The position numbers and the translations under genes were made by a program. The notes under the pieces are model-generated. The model ran no database searches, was not told the origin of the DNA, and was given only the letters and a program-made list of their open reading frames with translations. A DNA stretch of 64,000 nt from Dyella humicola (lineage in GTDB: Bacteria; Pseudomonadota; Gammaproteobacteria; Xanthomonadales; Rhodanobacteraceae), in the NCBI RefSeq assembly GCF_026283945.1, contig NZ_JAPDPC010000001.1, positions 310,001 to 374,000 of the forward strand, in the 5' to 3' direction. Positions 7,351-16,878 of the stretch are shown here, one piece after another. Numbering within the stretch: the first letter of the stretch is position 1; every line of letters begins with the position of its first letter.

Positions 7351-8247
7351 ATGCTCGATCTCAACGACATTGCCGTCTTTGTACGGGTGGCCCGGCTGGG
7401 GAGTTTCAGTCGCGCGGCGCAAGCGCTGGCTATGCCGGTGTCCACCGTCAGTCGCCGGATCAGCGTGCTGGAGGGCGAGCTTGGGGTGACGCTGCTGCAG
7501 CGGACCACTCGCAAGCTGAGTCTCACGGAGCAGGGTCGCGCTTATCTTGATCAGTGCGGCGAACCGCTTGCGCAGCTATGCGCGGCCGAGAGCGTGCTGA
7601 CGCAGACACAGAAACAGCCAGAGGGACTGCTTCGGATTTCGGTACCCGTCGTGTTCGGGAAGGCAGACTTCCACGACTTCCTGTCCGACTTCATGAAAGC
7701 CTATCCACTCATCAAAGTGGACCTTTTTGTCACCAACGTGTTTCTCGACCTGATTGCCGAGAACATCGATGTGGCGATCCGATTCGGTGAATTGCGCGAC
7801 TCCACGCTCGTTGCCCAGCGCATCGGCAAGAGTGTTCGTTACCTCGTGGCAACGCCATCGTACCTGGTGGATCGTGCACCCCTGGAAAAGCCCGAGGATC
7901 TCGTCGAGCACGAGTGCGTCATATTGCAGGGGCGAAACAATGAGGCTGAATGGCATCTGGTAAAAGGGCGCAGGCACGCCAAGGTGCATGTGCACGGGCC
8001 ATTTTCAGGCCGCGATTTCGAGAGTGTCAGCGCGTTCGTCTATCGCGGTCATGGCGTGGGTCTGATGTCATCGGTGTATTGCGACGAAAAGGTCGCTAAC
8101 GGCGATCTGGTGCGCTTATTGCCCGATTGGTCCTCGCCCGAGATCCTTATTCACGCGGTCTATCCCACGCGGCGATATATGCCGTCGCGACTCTATGTAT
8201 TTCTGGATGCATTGCGGGCTTGGTCAGCGACGTTTTTCCCCGCCTGA
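7351..8247 (+). CDS. LysR-family transcriptional regulator
   Basis: This 298-residue protein has an N-terminal LysR winged helix (LNDIAVFVRVARLGSFSRAA and VSTVSRRISVLE, residues 3-50) and a periplasmic-binding-like effector domain (about 90-295). The ATG at 7351 is chosen because it gives the canonical LysR N-terminus; the frame is open upstream but without similarity. It is encoded downstream of the SDR/SnoaL-like pair on the same strand. The duplicated 49-bp element at 5856 and 7291 suggests that it controls that pair and itself. The inducer is unknown. Confidence 0.88.
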   Translation: MLDLNDIAVFVRVARLGSFSRAAQALAMPVSTVSRRISVLEGELGVTLLQRTTRKLSLTEQGRAYLDQCGEPLAQLCAAESVLTQTQKQPEGLLRISVPVVFGKADFHDFLSDFMKAYPLIKVDLFVTNVFLDLIAENIDVAIRFGELRDSTLVAQRIGKSVRYLVATPSYLVDRAPLEKPEDLVEHECVILQGRNNEAEWHLVKGRRHAKVHVHGPFSGRDFESVSAFVYRGHGVGLMSSVYCDEKVANGDLVRLLPDWSSPEILIHAVYPTRRYMPSRLYVFLDALRAWSATFFPA

Positions 8248-8614
8248 AACCGCGGTTACAAGAAATGTCGGTCTACGGTGCGCGCCGTTTTCGATGGCAG
8301 GGAGTGCCGGCAAGAGCTCGGAGGCAGACGCTGGCACGTCGATATGCGACAGAGGTGCACCCTTCCTCTGGCCCCTTTTACACGGAAGCGTCCGCTATGG
8401 GTTGCGACTGTGTGAAAACACAAAGCGACTTTTTTAGCTGAGCAGATTTTCCTCAGGATGATCCGCGGGGATTCGGTTCCGGGCCACTCGCGCTTTGAGA
8501 GTAAGCCAGCATTCGCGTAGGAGGCATAACGTCGTTGATGGGCTCTCGTCTTCACGCAGCCTGGATCCCATCCGAACCTGACGCGTCGGCGTCGTCCGAC
8601 GGCGCGGCGCGCAA
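8248..8614. other. Intergenic, no gene seen
   Basis: The 367 bp between the convergent LysR and DHFR-like genes hold no credible coding frame, hairpin terminator or repeat that I can support. Confidence 0.4.
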
Positions 8615-9145
8615 TCAAGCAGGAACGTACGTCAGCCTGATCACATCCTCGCCGACTAATTCGCTGGCAACGAAGCGGAGCGGCGGCCGAGGGCCCGCGA
8701 AGAATGGCTTGCCGCGACCAAGCACGACGGGGTGGAGGTAGAGTCGATACTCGTCGATGAGACCAAGGTCGGTCAGGCTTTGCGCCAGCTCTGGTCCGGC
8801 GACTTCGATCTCCCCAGCGAGCCCGGCTTTCAGCCCCCGTATCGCCGCCTCGATGTCACCTGCGACAAGGGTGGCGTTCGGGCCGACTGACTTCAGCGAG
8901 CGCGACACGACCCATTTCGGTTGGCTCAGCCACGCCGCCGCGAAGTCGCGTTCCTCCGCGCCCCACTCAGGAGAATCTTCGTCCCAATAACGCATGATCT
9001 CGTACATACGGCGGCCGTACACACTACCCGTCAGGTCGCGCGCTTGCTCTATGAAGTGACGAAAGAGCAGCGGACTAGGGGCAAATGCCTGGTGGTCGAC
9101 GTAGCCATCCAGGGACTGGTTCATTCCGTAGACAAGCTTTGCCAT
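8615..9145 (-). CDS. Dihydrofolate reductase / RibD C-terminal family protein
   Basis: This 176-residue protein opens with the family's N-terminal strand (KLVYGMNQSLDGYVD) and carries GSVYGRRMYEIM and the C-terminal DEYRLYLHPVVLGRGKPFF block, typical of the RibD C-terminal domain/DHFR-like superfamily. Members are NADPH-dependent reductases; this stand-alone type usually has no known substrate and is not the housekeeping folA. It is monocistronic on the minus strand, convergent with the LysR gene. Confidence 0.82.
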   Translation of the reverse strand: MAKLVYGMNQSLDGYVDHQAFAPSPLLFRHFIEQARDLTGSVYGRRMYEIMRYWDEDSPEWGAEERDFAAAWLSQPKWVVSRSLKSVGPNATLVAGDIEAAIRGLKAGLAGEIEVAGPELAQSLTDLGLIDEYRLYLHPVVLGRGKPFFAGPRPPLRFVASELVGEDVIRLTYVPA

Positions 9146-9343
9146 GGGAGATCTCCACTCCAGAGCCTTGAGGATAGCTCGAGCTGCCGTTTCTCAGGAG
9201 TGAAGCCGAACAAAAGCTGCGCGCCGCTTTGTCGGTGTAACCAATAACCATAGGGTGCCAAACAAGGCGAGCCTTCTCAACAAGTGGCATGACATGGCTG
9301 CAGTCGAGCGCTTGGAAGTGCGATAGTAGAAGTTCCACTTTTG

Positions 9344-9709
9344 ATGGATTTGGTGATGGATAACGTTGGTCCAGCATTTTGCGCCATCTATCGTTGGCGC
9401 CTCCATCCGGGCTCCGAAGAGTCCTTTGTGCAGGCTTGGTCGCGGGTCACCAAGTTGCTCTTGACCGAACGGGGGTCGCTGGGCTCACGCCTGCACCGTG
9501 GCCCCGACGATGTTCGGTATAGCTATACGCAGTGGCCATCTGCGGCGGCCAAAGCCGAAGGTCTGGCTCGTCCGTCCGTCGATCCGGAGGCCTGGCAACA
9601 ACTACGAGCGGCCATTGCCGAGAGCTTGCCGGAGTTGATCCTTGAGCCGGTATCTGACTTCCTTGCTCCACTTCCACAAGATGGCTTCTCAAGTAGCCCG
9701 GCGAACTGA
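9344..9709 (+). CDS. Small ABM-type ferredoxin-like fold protein
   Basis: This protein of about 121 residues begins a conserved part at FCAIYRWRLHPGSEESFVQAW, then LLLTERGSLGSRLHR. The pattern resembles antibiotic-biosynthesis-monooxygenase (ABM)-like dimeric alpha/beta barrels. These domains act as small cofactor-free oxygenases or as binding domains, so the function is open. A second ATG in frame at 9356 could be the real start; neither has a strong ribosome-binding site. No operon partner is evident. Confidence 0.6.
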   Translation: MDLVMDNVGPAFCAIYRWRLHPGSEESFVQAWSRVTKLLLTERGSLGSRLHRGPDDVRYSYTQWPSAAAKAEGLARPSVDPEAWQQLRAAIAESLPELILEPVSDFLAPLPQDGFSSSPAN

Positions 9710-9926
9710 GTACTTCTCAGATTAGCCATGTTGCGGGTCGGGTACAGTGCCCGGCATGCTTGAACGTCAGCTGTCGACCCAACGCAGACCTTTTCTCAAT
9801 CTCAACCAGAGAGGCAGCCATTACCGCGATGAGATTCGGCTCTGACACAAAAGTCACAGTCCATAGCGTTGGAGTCATGGCGAGCTTCCTCGGCCGGATG
9901 ACCTTTCCTTGACGAATAAATCCTGC

Positions 9927-11354
9927 ATGCGCGCTCCCTATCGCAAATGGATGGCGTCCCTGGTGATGCCAGGCGCGCTTGCGATGCTCCTGGGGGCTAC
10001 AGCGGCATTGGGAGCGGCTGAACCTGATCACCGGGCCGTTGCCATCACGAATGTGATGATCGTCGACGTCGACGGCGGGCACACCGTCGGTCCGCGAACG
10101 GTCCTAGTGGAAGACGGCCGCATTGCTTCCATCGGCGCGCCGGGCGCAGTGCGCATACCTGACTCGGCCCAGCGTGTCGATGGTCGGGGACGCTTCTTGA
10201 TTCCCGGCCTGACGGACATGCACGTCCATCTGTTCAATCTCTCCTCGCACCGCCCACCCAACGACTGGTCATTTGCCATGTACGTCGCCAACGGGGTCAC
10301 TGGCGTGAGGGACATGCGCTCCGATGCGGCATCGATCCTCCTGGTGAAGCGCTGGCGCTCGGCCGTGGACAATGGAGAACTCGTTGCGCCGCGCGTGCTT
10401 GCTACCGGTATTGCCGTGCACGGCAAATCACCGGGCGATGCAGCCGCTGGCGTGGACGCCGCCGCCGCTGCCGGTGCCGACTTCATCAAGGTGTTCTCTG
10501 ACGTCCCTTCCACGCACTGGCGCGCCATCCTGGCCGAGGCAAGATCTCGATCGCTGCCAGTGGTTGGGCATGTGCCCGCGAGTGTGACGCTGTTGGACGC
10601 CGCGAACTCGGGGCAACTTACCAGCGAGCACCTGACACAGGCATACGAGGCCTGCTCATCCGCCGAGGGCAAGATTCTGGAGGAGCGCCAGGGTCTCAGT
10701 GACGACGCCTTGATGTCGCGCGCCAGCTCGCAGGAGGCGAAGGTTCTCGATACGTTTGACCAAGCTGTTTGCCGACGCATGGCGAAAGCACTGGCCACTA
10801 CCGGTCAGGTGCAAGTCCCAACGCTCGTGCTTGCCGACGAAGACTCATTCGCCCAAAGCGCTGACCATGGCGACGATTCCCGCTGGCGACTTCTTCGCCC
10901 CGACGAGCAAGTGCGTTGGCAGCGATTCTTGGCGGACTACACGAAGGAAGATGCGACATTGGCAGATCTGCGCTGGCCGATCGCCCACCGCATTGTGTCC
11001 ATCATGCACCAGGCTGGGGTGCCGATCATGGCAGGCACGGACTCACCCATGCCGGGCGTCTACCCGGGGTTTGCCCTCCATGAGGAATTGCAGTTGCTGG
11101 TGGCGTCGGGACTTACGCCGCTTGAGGCACTGCGCGCTGCGACGCTGGAGCCGGCCCGATTCCTCCATATCGAGGACACGAGCGGCTCGGTGGCCGTGGG
11201 CAAGCGGGCCGACTTGGTGTTGCTCGATGCTGACCCCACCAAGGACATCCGCAATACCCAGCGTATTCGCGCGGTGATGCTTGCTGGCCGCCTCTTGAAG
11301 CGCAGCGACCTTGACGCGTTGCTAAACGATGCTGCCAAGGTGAAGCATCCGTGA
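9927..11354 (+). CDS. Secreted metal-dependent amidohydrolase
   Basis: This 475-residue protein has a signal peptide (about residues 1-30, basic start then SLVMPGALAMLLGATAALG) and an amidohydrolase fold. Metal-site motifs are in order: HVHLF, the Lys in DFIKVFSD (candidate carboxylated lysine), VVGHVPA, SEHLTQ and AGTDSP. A composite beta-sandwich (residues about 38-95 and the C-terminal KRADLVLLDADP block) flanks the barrel. Close families hydrolyse cyclic amides or dipeptides (Xaa-Pro dipeptidase/imidazolonepropionase-like). Periplasmic location follows from the signal peptide. The ATG at 9927 starts the signal sequence. The substrate is unknown. Confidence 0.85.
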   Translation: MRAPYRKWMASLVMPGALAMLLGATAALGAAEPDHRAVAITNVMIVDVDGGHTVGPRTVLVEDGRIASIGAPGAVRIPDSAQRVDGRGRFLIPGLTDMHVHLFNLSSHRPPNDWSFAMYVANGVTGVRDMRSDAASILLVKRWRSAVDNGELVAPRVLATGIAVHGKSPGDAAAGVDAAAAAGADFIKVFSDVPSTHWRAILAEARSRSLPVVGHVPASVTLLDAANSGQLTSEHLTQAYEACSSAEGKILEERQGLSDDALMSRASSQEAKVLDTFDQAVCRRMAKALATTGQVQVPTLVLADEDSFAQSADHGDDSRWRLLRPDEQVRWQRFLADYTKEDATLADLRWPIAHRIVSIMHQAGVPIMAGTDSPMPGVYPGFALHEELQLLVASGLTPLEALRAATLEPARFLHIEDTSGSVAVGKRADLVLLDADPTKDIRNTQRIRAVMLAGRLLKRSDLDALLNDAAKVKHP

Positions 11355-11670
11355 CGCGAGCCGTAGTGGACGCGCGCGGGATGGCTACCCATTGACCAGG
11401 GCTATATAAGGCTTCAAGAGCACGAGGTCGTGCTCTTCCGGCGACTCTGACCAGGTCGGGTCGTCAGGTTGGCTTTCGGCGCAACAGAGACCTGACCCAT
11501 GCATGCCAGCGCCCGATATCTACTCGTTCCTTGGTTAGGCATCTCACCAGGGCGACTTCTCTACGCCAATGAAAAGCCGTTGGTGGACGGAGCTTCCAGG
11601 TGACTTCCTGCCCATGCCACTGCTCGGAGGAACGCGTATAGATGTCCCACCGCATTTTCCGGAACAGCTC
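11355..11670. other. Intergenic, no gene seen
   Basis: This 316-bp gap separates the amidohydrolase from the serine hydrolase. It contains no convincing frame. The stop codon and hydrolase start are too far apart for obvious coupling, so the hydrolase probably has its own promoter here. Confidence 0.4.
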
Positions 11671-12741
11671 ATGAAACAGATCGTCTTGATCTTTGCGCTG
11701 CTCTTTGCGCCGCTTGCATGGGCCCAGTCAGATGACCTCGGCGACTTCGTGACGAGCTATGCACAAGCGCACAAGTTCAACGGCACGATCCTCGTGCAGA
11801 AGCCCGGTCAGCCGGCACTTGCCAAGAATTTCGGCATGGCCAATATCGCGCTCAAGGTGCCAAACACGCGGCAAACAAGATTCAAGATTGCGTCCATCAC
11901 CAAGCTGTTCACTTCGGTGTTAATCATGCAGCTCTACGAGCAAGGGAAGCTCGATCTCGATCGCCCGTTCAAGGCCTACCTGCCCGACTACACTGGGCCG
12001 GCGGCCGATCAGGTGACTATTCACCAGCTGCTCGATCACACCTCCGGCTTACCGAATATCGACAACGTCAAAGACGCTGCCGACGCCATCGAGCACGGTC
12101 TTCCCGTGTATCAAGTGCCCTACACAAGCGACCAGCTGTTGAGCAAATTCTGCAGCGGTGCGTTGGTCAATGTCCCGGGCAAAGTATTCGACTACAACAA
12201 CGCTGATTACATTGTGCTCGGCAAGATCATCGAGCACGTCGTGGGACAACCGTTTGACCAGGTGCTAAAGACGCGAATCTTGCAGCCGTTGCAATTGAAG
12301 AACACCGGCATGCTGCATCAGTACGAAATTATCGATGGACTGGCGGACACGTACTTCTATCGTGATGATCTGAAAGCGCTGGCCAATGACTTGCCCGTGT
12401 ATCCGGAGAACTGGTATTCCGCGGGGGCGATGTATTCCACCAGTGATGACCTGCTTGCGTTTACCAACGCGCTGTTCGGGCTCAAGCTGATCAAGCAAAC
12501 CACCCTCGACGTCATGTTGAAGCCCGGCCTCGACGATTACGCCTTTGGCGCGTGGTCATACGAGACCAAGGTCAACGGCAAGCCGCACCCGATAATGAAG
12601 CGCCCCGGTCGCATCATGGGTGCTCAGACACAACTGCTTCACGTGCGTGACCAGAACATCACGATCGTGATCCTTAGCAACACCGGCACCACCGATCTGG
12701 ATGAATTCGTGGCGGCCATCGCCAAACGTGCCATCGACTAG
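11671..12741 (+). CDS. Secreted class C beta-lactamase-fold serine hydrolase
   Basis: This 356-residue protein has a signal peptide (residues 1-19, ending AWAQ) and the penicillin-binding-protein/beta-lactamase fold. The catalytic tetrad SITK (about residue 74, in FKIASITKLFTS) and the YNN motif (about 171, FDYNNADYIVLG) are visible. The third motif is less clear, as usual for esterase/peptidase members. It more likely acts on D-amino peptides or esters in the periplasm than as a resistance beta-lactamase. The ATG at 11671 directly precedes the signal peptide with GGAA upstream. Confidence 0.82.
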   Translation: MKQIVLIFALLFAPLAWAQSDDLGDFVTSYAQAHKFNGTILVQKPGQPALAKNFGMANIALKVPNTRQTRFKIASITKLFTSVLIMQLYEQGKLDLDRPFKAYLPDYTGPAADQVTIHQLLDHTSGLPNIDNVKDAADAIEHGLPVYQVPYTSDQLLSKFCSGALVNVPGKVFDYNNADYIVLGKIIEHVVGQPFDQVLKTRILQPLQLKNTGMLHQYEIIDGLADTYFYRDDLKALANDLPVYPENWYSAGAMYSTSDDLLAFTNALFGLKLIKQTTLDVMLKPGLDDYAFGAWSYETKVNGKPHPIMKRPGRIMGAQTQLLHVRDQNITIVILSNTGTTDLDEFVAAIAKRAID

Positions 12742-12788
12742 CGTACCGTGGACATCTCGCCACGCTTCGAGCCCAGGATGGAGCCCAA

Positions 12789-12971
12789 TCAGCCGGCTAG
12801 GGGCATACCGGCGTTCATCGCCCATTGGGCGGCGAAGGCCCGCTTGTATGCGGACCGCGCTTCGCCGCGGGGGACATAGGCAGCCAGGTTCGGAAATTCG
12901 TCAAGAATGCCCGATAATTTCAGCCTGAGCAGCACCGACACCATCATCAGGTCGCCCGCGCTTTCACGTTC
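12789..12971 (-). pseudogene. Glutathione S-transferase C-terminal remnant
   Basis: The minus strand encodes GDLMMVSVLLRLKLSGILDE followed by FPNLAAYVPRGEARSAYKRA. This matches the C-terminal helical domain of bacterial GSTs (ADLMMVSVLR...GILDEFPNLAAYVARGEARPAYKRAF). The thioredoxin-like N-terminal domain is absent, and the sequence upstream is unrelated. It is a truncated relic of about 60 codons; an intact GST with a related C-terminus occurs at 33877-34539. Confidence 0.7.
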
Positions 12972-12983
12972 ACACATGAACAA

Positions 12984-13005
12984 GGCCGGCAAAGAATGGC
13001 CGGCC
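12984..13005. terminator. Short perfect hairpin
   Basis: The arms GGCCGGC (12984-12990) and GCCGGCC (12999-13005) flank an 8-nt loop. No T-run follows, so termination is only a possibility. It lies between the GST remnant and the metallophosphoesterase gene. Confidence 0.35.
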
Positions 13006-13072
13006 ACCCCAAAGCACGGCGCGAAGTTGGGAGACATCCCAAGTCGACTGGAAAATAGTCCTCGGGGAGGAG

Positions 13073-14494
13073 TTAGCGACGGCTCCCCTTCTTGGGCTTG
13101 GCCTGATCCTTTTGCAATGCCCCTACCTGCGCCGCCGCCGCTGGCATCCCGAGATCATTCGCAACGTAGTGCTCCAGAATTCGTGTCGTGAGGTTGACGG
13201 TCACAAAGTCATCCGGCGTCTTCGTGTCCTTTCCATCGGTTGCTGGGTGATATTCGATGCGCAATTGCTTGTCGTCGACGATAACCCGCAGATAGCCGTA
13301 ATTCGTATCGTCGTAACTCTCGAGGACGATCTTGTTGGCGTTGCGAGATGCGTTCTGAATGATTTGTGGGGCACGCAGACCCGAGATGTTGAGCTTCTGG
13401 ACGTTATGCCCACCGTTACCGCAAACCACGTACGGGATCTGAGAGCCGTCCGCTCGTGTGCGCGTGAAGCGTTGATAGTTGTGTGCATGCCCGGACAAGA
13501 AGGCGTGCGGCCAAACGCCAATCTTGTCGCACAAATCGTCCAGCTGCTTTTGAAGTTGAATGCTCCATCCGTGACGAGACACCGTGTACGGCGGGTGGTG
13601 ATCGAGGAAGAGCAGCGCGCCTTTGTATTTCTCCGCCTTGACTCGCTTGAGGGCTGCCTCGACAAAGGCGAGCTGGCTATTACCGACATTTGCATCGGCA
13701 ATAACGCCCGGATCCTCCAGCGTATTGCTGTAGAGAGCGATAATCCGGACGAATGGCGCCTCAAAAGTAAAGAACACCCCTGGCTGTATTTGCGCCGTAC
13801 GCGACAAGCCGCCGGCCTCGGGGGTCACGGCAAAGGCCTCTGCGCAGAAGTTGCGCTGGAACGCTTCGAGCGATTTCGCGTGCGCCAGCGGCGAGACCAT
13901 GCCGTCGTGATTTCCGGCTACGGCGAGTATCGGCGCCGGGTAGTCGCGATACGGCTCATAGAACTGATCGTAATAGTAGGTGACCTCACCGAAGCTGTAG
14001 ACAATGTCGCCGAGAAGGAAATTGAATTGCGGTATCTCCTCTCTCCTCGTTTCGTTGAAGTCGCTAACCATCTTGTCCGTGACAGCGCTTTGCTCCTTGG
14101 GGCCGCGCGTACTTCCACAATCGCCTGTCGAATGGAAAACGAGTTGTCCGGCCTTGACGATGTCTTGCACGACGGCGTCGTTGCCACCCAGGACGTCGTT
14201 CATGGTAAGGCGCGGTTCAACACCTCCGCGTGGCTTCGGAAACGGCAGCGCATGCAGTTTGTGCGCGGCGTTGAGAGCGTCGATGGCCTTGTAGGCTGCG
14301 TCATCTGACGTATTGGAGTGGCTGACCCGAAAATAGGTTGGATCCGGCGTCGGTTGCGGTTGGGCAAATACGGGGTAGCCAATAGTTCTGTCCACCGAAC
14401 GATGCATTGAGGGCGCTGGATCAGCGACTACCGGTGCTTCGGCATGGGCCTGCGGACGCTTAGTCCCGCCGGACTTGCTCTTCTCGCGCTTCAT
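13073..14494 (-). CDS. Calcineurin-like metallophosphoesterase
   Basis: This 473-residue protein carries the metallophosphoesterase motifs in order: GDCGS (about residue 122), LLGDIVYSFG (about 155), AGNHDG (about 187), DHHPPY (about 298) and SGHAHNYQRF (about 336), which supply the two-metal site. The N-terminus is Lys/Ser-rich with no signal peptide and a low-complexity lead (about 1-40), so it is probably cytoplasmic. The acid-phosphatase-like layout suggests phosphomonoesterase or diesterase activity on an unknown substrate. The ATG at 14494 has AAGGGG just upstream; the frame continues further upstream but without similarity. Single gene. Confidence 0.85.
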   Translation of the reverse strand: MKREKSKSGGTKRPQAHAEAPVVADPAPSMHRSVDRTIGYPVFAQPQPTPDPTYFRVSHSNTSDDAAYKAIDALNAAHKLHALPFPKPRGGVEPRLTMNDVLGGNDAVVQDIVKAGQLVFHSTGDCGSTRGPKEQSAVTDKMVSDFNETRREEIPQFNFLLGDIVYSFGEVTYYYDQFYEPYRDYPAPILAVAGNHDGMVSPLAHAKSLEAFQRNFCAEAFAVTPEAGGLSRTAQIQPGVFFTFEAPFVRIIALYSNTLEDPGVIADANVGNSQLAFVEAALKRVKAEKYKGALLFLDHHPPYTVSRHGWSIQLQKQLDDLCDKIGVWPHAFLSGHAHNYQRFTRTRADGSQIPYVVCGNGGHNVQKLNISGLRAPQIIQNASRNANKIVLESYDDTNYGYLRVIVDDKQLRIEYHPATDGKDTKTPDDFVTVNLTTRILEHYVANDLGMPAAAAQVGALQKDQAKPKKGSRR

Positions 14495-14986
14495 GTGAGC
14501 CCCTTTAGCTGACTGTGACTGACGAAAGGCTGTGCTGTCTGCAACCGTCACGAAAATCCCGCAGATGCTGCTCCCGAACGGATAAAGGACAAGTGAAATG
14601 GGCGCTCCTATGTCCTGGCCGCGTTCGTGAAGATCGAGAGGGGGAGAGGCCACCCCAACTCACGTGCTGCCGAATCGGGAGCCGAACGTGGGGATTCTGT
14701 ACTTGAGAGCGTTCGCTCTAGCACAAGGCCGGAATGGCGGATCGATTTTCACGGCGACGACCACGCAAAATGGCGGCCCAGGAACCGCAAGTGCGGATAC
14801 AGCCGTCTATCTCAGCCGGTTCACAAGTACTGTTCCGCCAGTATTTACTCTCGGCCGGTCGAATGAGAACGCGTACCCGGTTGGCGTCCCGGGCAGGCCG
14901 GGGCGTGCGGGTTGACGCACCGGAATTGATTTAAGCTAACGACGGGAAGCATCTGGCCTGGTGGCCAGGTCAATACGGGGGGAATC
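14495..14986. other. Intergenic, no gene seen
   Basis: This 490-bp stretch separates divergent genes. Several open frames cross it but none has a ribosome-binding site plus credible composition. It must hold the promoters of both flanking genes. Confidence 0.4.
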
Positions 14987-16192
14987 ATGTCCAAGCATCA
15001 CGGCCGCTTCGGCGGCATCGCTTTGTCGTTCTTGCTTGCCGCGTCTTGGTCACATAGCGCGGCTGCTTCTAACCCACCAGTGGCTCAGATGGCGGCCACC
15101 TCCACGAGCATAACGTCACCCGTGGTTTCATTCGGCACCTTGCCAGCCCTTCAGGTATCGACACCGAAGCCGGGAAGTAACTATGTCCCGGGTGACTTCA
15201 ATGGCGACGGCACGTCGGACCTGCTGTGGTTCAATCCCATCCTCAGTCAAGTTGGCTATTGGACGATGAACGCCACGACCGTGGGCGTACCATTTTCAGG
15301 CGGTGGCGTGACTCGCGTCGGAATGGCTTCGTATGCGGTGACTCCCGGTTATTTCATTGGCGCCGTGGGGGACTTCAACAACGATGGTTACGGCGACCTC
15401 GTATTCACCAGTGCCAATCACGATCTTTGGCTGTGGACCAATGATCAGCACGGTCATTGGCAGTCCACCGAGATAGGTACGTATCCCAGCCAGTGGCAGT
15501 TGGTCGGTGCAGGCGATATCGACGGCGATGGCTATGACGACCTGCTGTGGCTCGACCCCTCGGAGTGCAAGTTCGCCTACTGGACGATGAAGGGCGCGGT
15601 CCGAACCGGCTATAGGGTCATCGATATCGCCTGTGGCTACTATCCCATTGGCATCGGGTATTACCAGCCGTCCAATCGCCTTAGCATTCTGTGGTCCAGC
15701 GCCGCCAATGATCTCTACATATGGGACAGCAAGCCGGCCGGGTTCGTCTCCTATAACCTCAGCAGCTACGTGGGAAGCATGGCCAATATCTGGGCCTTGG
15801 GCGGCGGTTACATGGGCAACGGCATGGGCATCGAGTACTACCAGGCCAATAGCAATTCGCCAGGTGGCCTCGCCACGGGCAGCATTTTTTCTCGCATCTT
15901 TGATGCTCGGGGCAACCAGACCGGTTTTCAGGGCGGCATGAACTGGGACGGCGGCGCGTCACCCTTGGGTTCGGGTGGCTACGTCATCCAGGGCAATGGC
16001 GTTAATGCCACCGGCCTGTACTCCATCGAACAGGCAAGCAATACGATCACTACGGGCGGCCTGCCTGGGTCCGATATCATTTTTTCGGGTAACGCACCGA
16101 CCTTGACCAACTATGTCAAGTGGACCTACCCCGTCGGTTGGTGGGTCGTCGGTGCCCCCGCCAATGGAACAGCCAACCCGGCTAACTGGTAA
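14987..16192 (+). CDS. Secreted FG-GAP/VCBS-repeat protein (no enzyme domain)
   Basis: This 401-residue protein has a signal peptide (about residues 1-28, ending AAAS). From about residue 65 on, it consists of FG-GAP/VCBS-type beta-propeller repeats with calcium-binding loops: GDFNGDGTSDLLW, GDFNNDGYGDLVF and GDIDGDGYDDLLW. Trp-rich strands (YWTM, LWLWTND) occur between them. These are the same kind of repeats that form the C-terminus of the three S53 proteases at 18940-32737, but here no protease domain is present. It is probably an exported adhesion or carbohydrate/protein-binding module; the function is unproven. A G-rich ribosome site (GGGGGGA) precedes the ATG. Confidence 0.8.
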   Translation: MSKHHGRFGGIALSFLLAASWSHSAAASNPPVAQMAATSTSITSPVVSFGTLPALQVSTPKPGSNYVPGDFNGDGTSDLLWFNPILSQVGYWTMNATTVGVPFSGGGVTRVGMASYAVTPGYFIGAVGDFNNDGYGDLVFTSANHDLWLWTNDQHGHWQSTEIGTYPSQWQLVGAGDIDGDGYDDLLWLDPSECKFAYWTMKGAVRTGYRVIDIACGYYPIGIGYYQPSNRLSILWSSAANDLYIWDSKPAGFVSYNLSSYVGSMANIWALGGGYMGNGMGIEYYQANSNSPGGLATGSIFSRIFDARGNQTGFQGGMNWDGGASPLGSGGYVIQGNGVNATGLYSIEQASNTITTGGLPGSDIIFSGNAPTLTNYVKWTYPVGWWVVGAPANGTANPANW

Positions 16193-16224
16193 CGGCCTGA
16201 CGGTGGCAACACCGCGCGGGCAAC

Positions 16225-16257
16225 ACCGACCGGGGCGCGCTCCGCACCCCGGTCGGT
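16225..16257 (+). terminator. Terminator hairpin after the first VCBS-repeat gene
   Basis: The arms ACCGACCGGGG (16225-16235) and CCCCGGTCGGT (16247-16257) form a perfect 11-bp stem with an 11-nt loop, 33 bp after the stop. Only CTAT follows rather than a long T-run. Confidence 0.6.
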
Positions 16258-16878
16258 CTATCGCGCCTATCGCGCCTGCAAAAGGTTATGTCGCCGTTCC
16301 ACCGGGAAGACGGTGCATCGATCAGCGCTCGGCCGATCTTTGCTGTTGGAAGTGATGATCCTGGCGTGATGCGCCACACCGATAGGTGAGCTCTGCTCCG
16401 ATTCGCTGGTCAGCATGGCGGTGCCGATGCAAGGAGAGCAGGCCGCCTTGTGCGACCTTCTCACTGATACACGCTAATCCGGTGACAAACATCCGGGGCA
16501 GGGCAAGGGCGGAGCACCTACCACGGTCCAGTTCAGCGGATAGCTCCAGGTATCATCGTCTAGCAATCCGTCTTTGGACCGGGAAGTCGCTGTGCCGCCA
16601 ACCTCGGCGCCACCCATCGGTGGCATGCCTCGGGTCAGCTGCTCATCACATTTCTTCGCTCCGGCGTACTGACAACAAATAGATGGCCAGGCGAAAATAC
16701 TTGCGAATCGTAAGGCGCACGCCTGGTTGCGGCTGCCTGGGGATATGCGTAGATTGCCGCCGTCAGCAAGATGCGGTAGGCAGCATCATCTACAGGGGAA
16801 TTCACCGCGGCAATGGCGCAAGGGTCTAATTGGCTTCGTGCATTTTGCGCTTTGCTCCAACCGATCTAAGGGGGTGGT
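16258..16878. other. Intergenic, no gene seen
   Basis: This 620-bp stretch separates the two VCBS-repeat genes. Open frames here lack similarity and ribosome-binding sites. The promoter of the second VCBS gene should lie near its right end. Confidence 0.4.

Noticed and set aside
11671-12741. Resistance beta-lactamase
   Set aside because: It has the fold and SxxK/YxN motifs, but resembles the broad esterase/peptidase group and is not close to AmpC.
13112-14308. 398-residue plus-strand frame
   Set aside because: Antisense shadow of the metallophosphoesterase, which has all five metal motifs.
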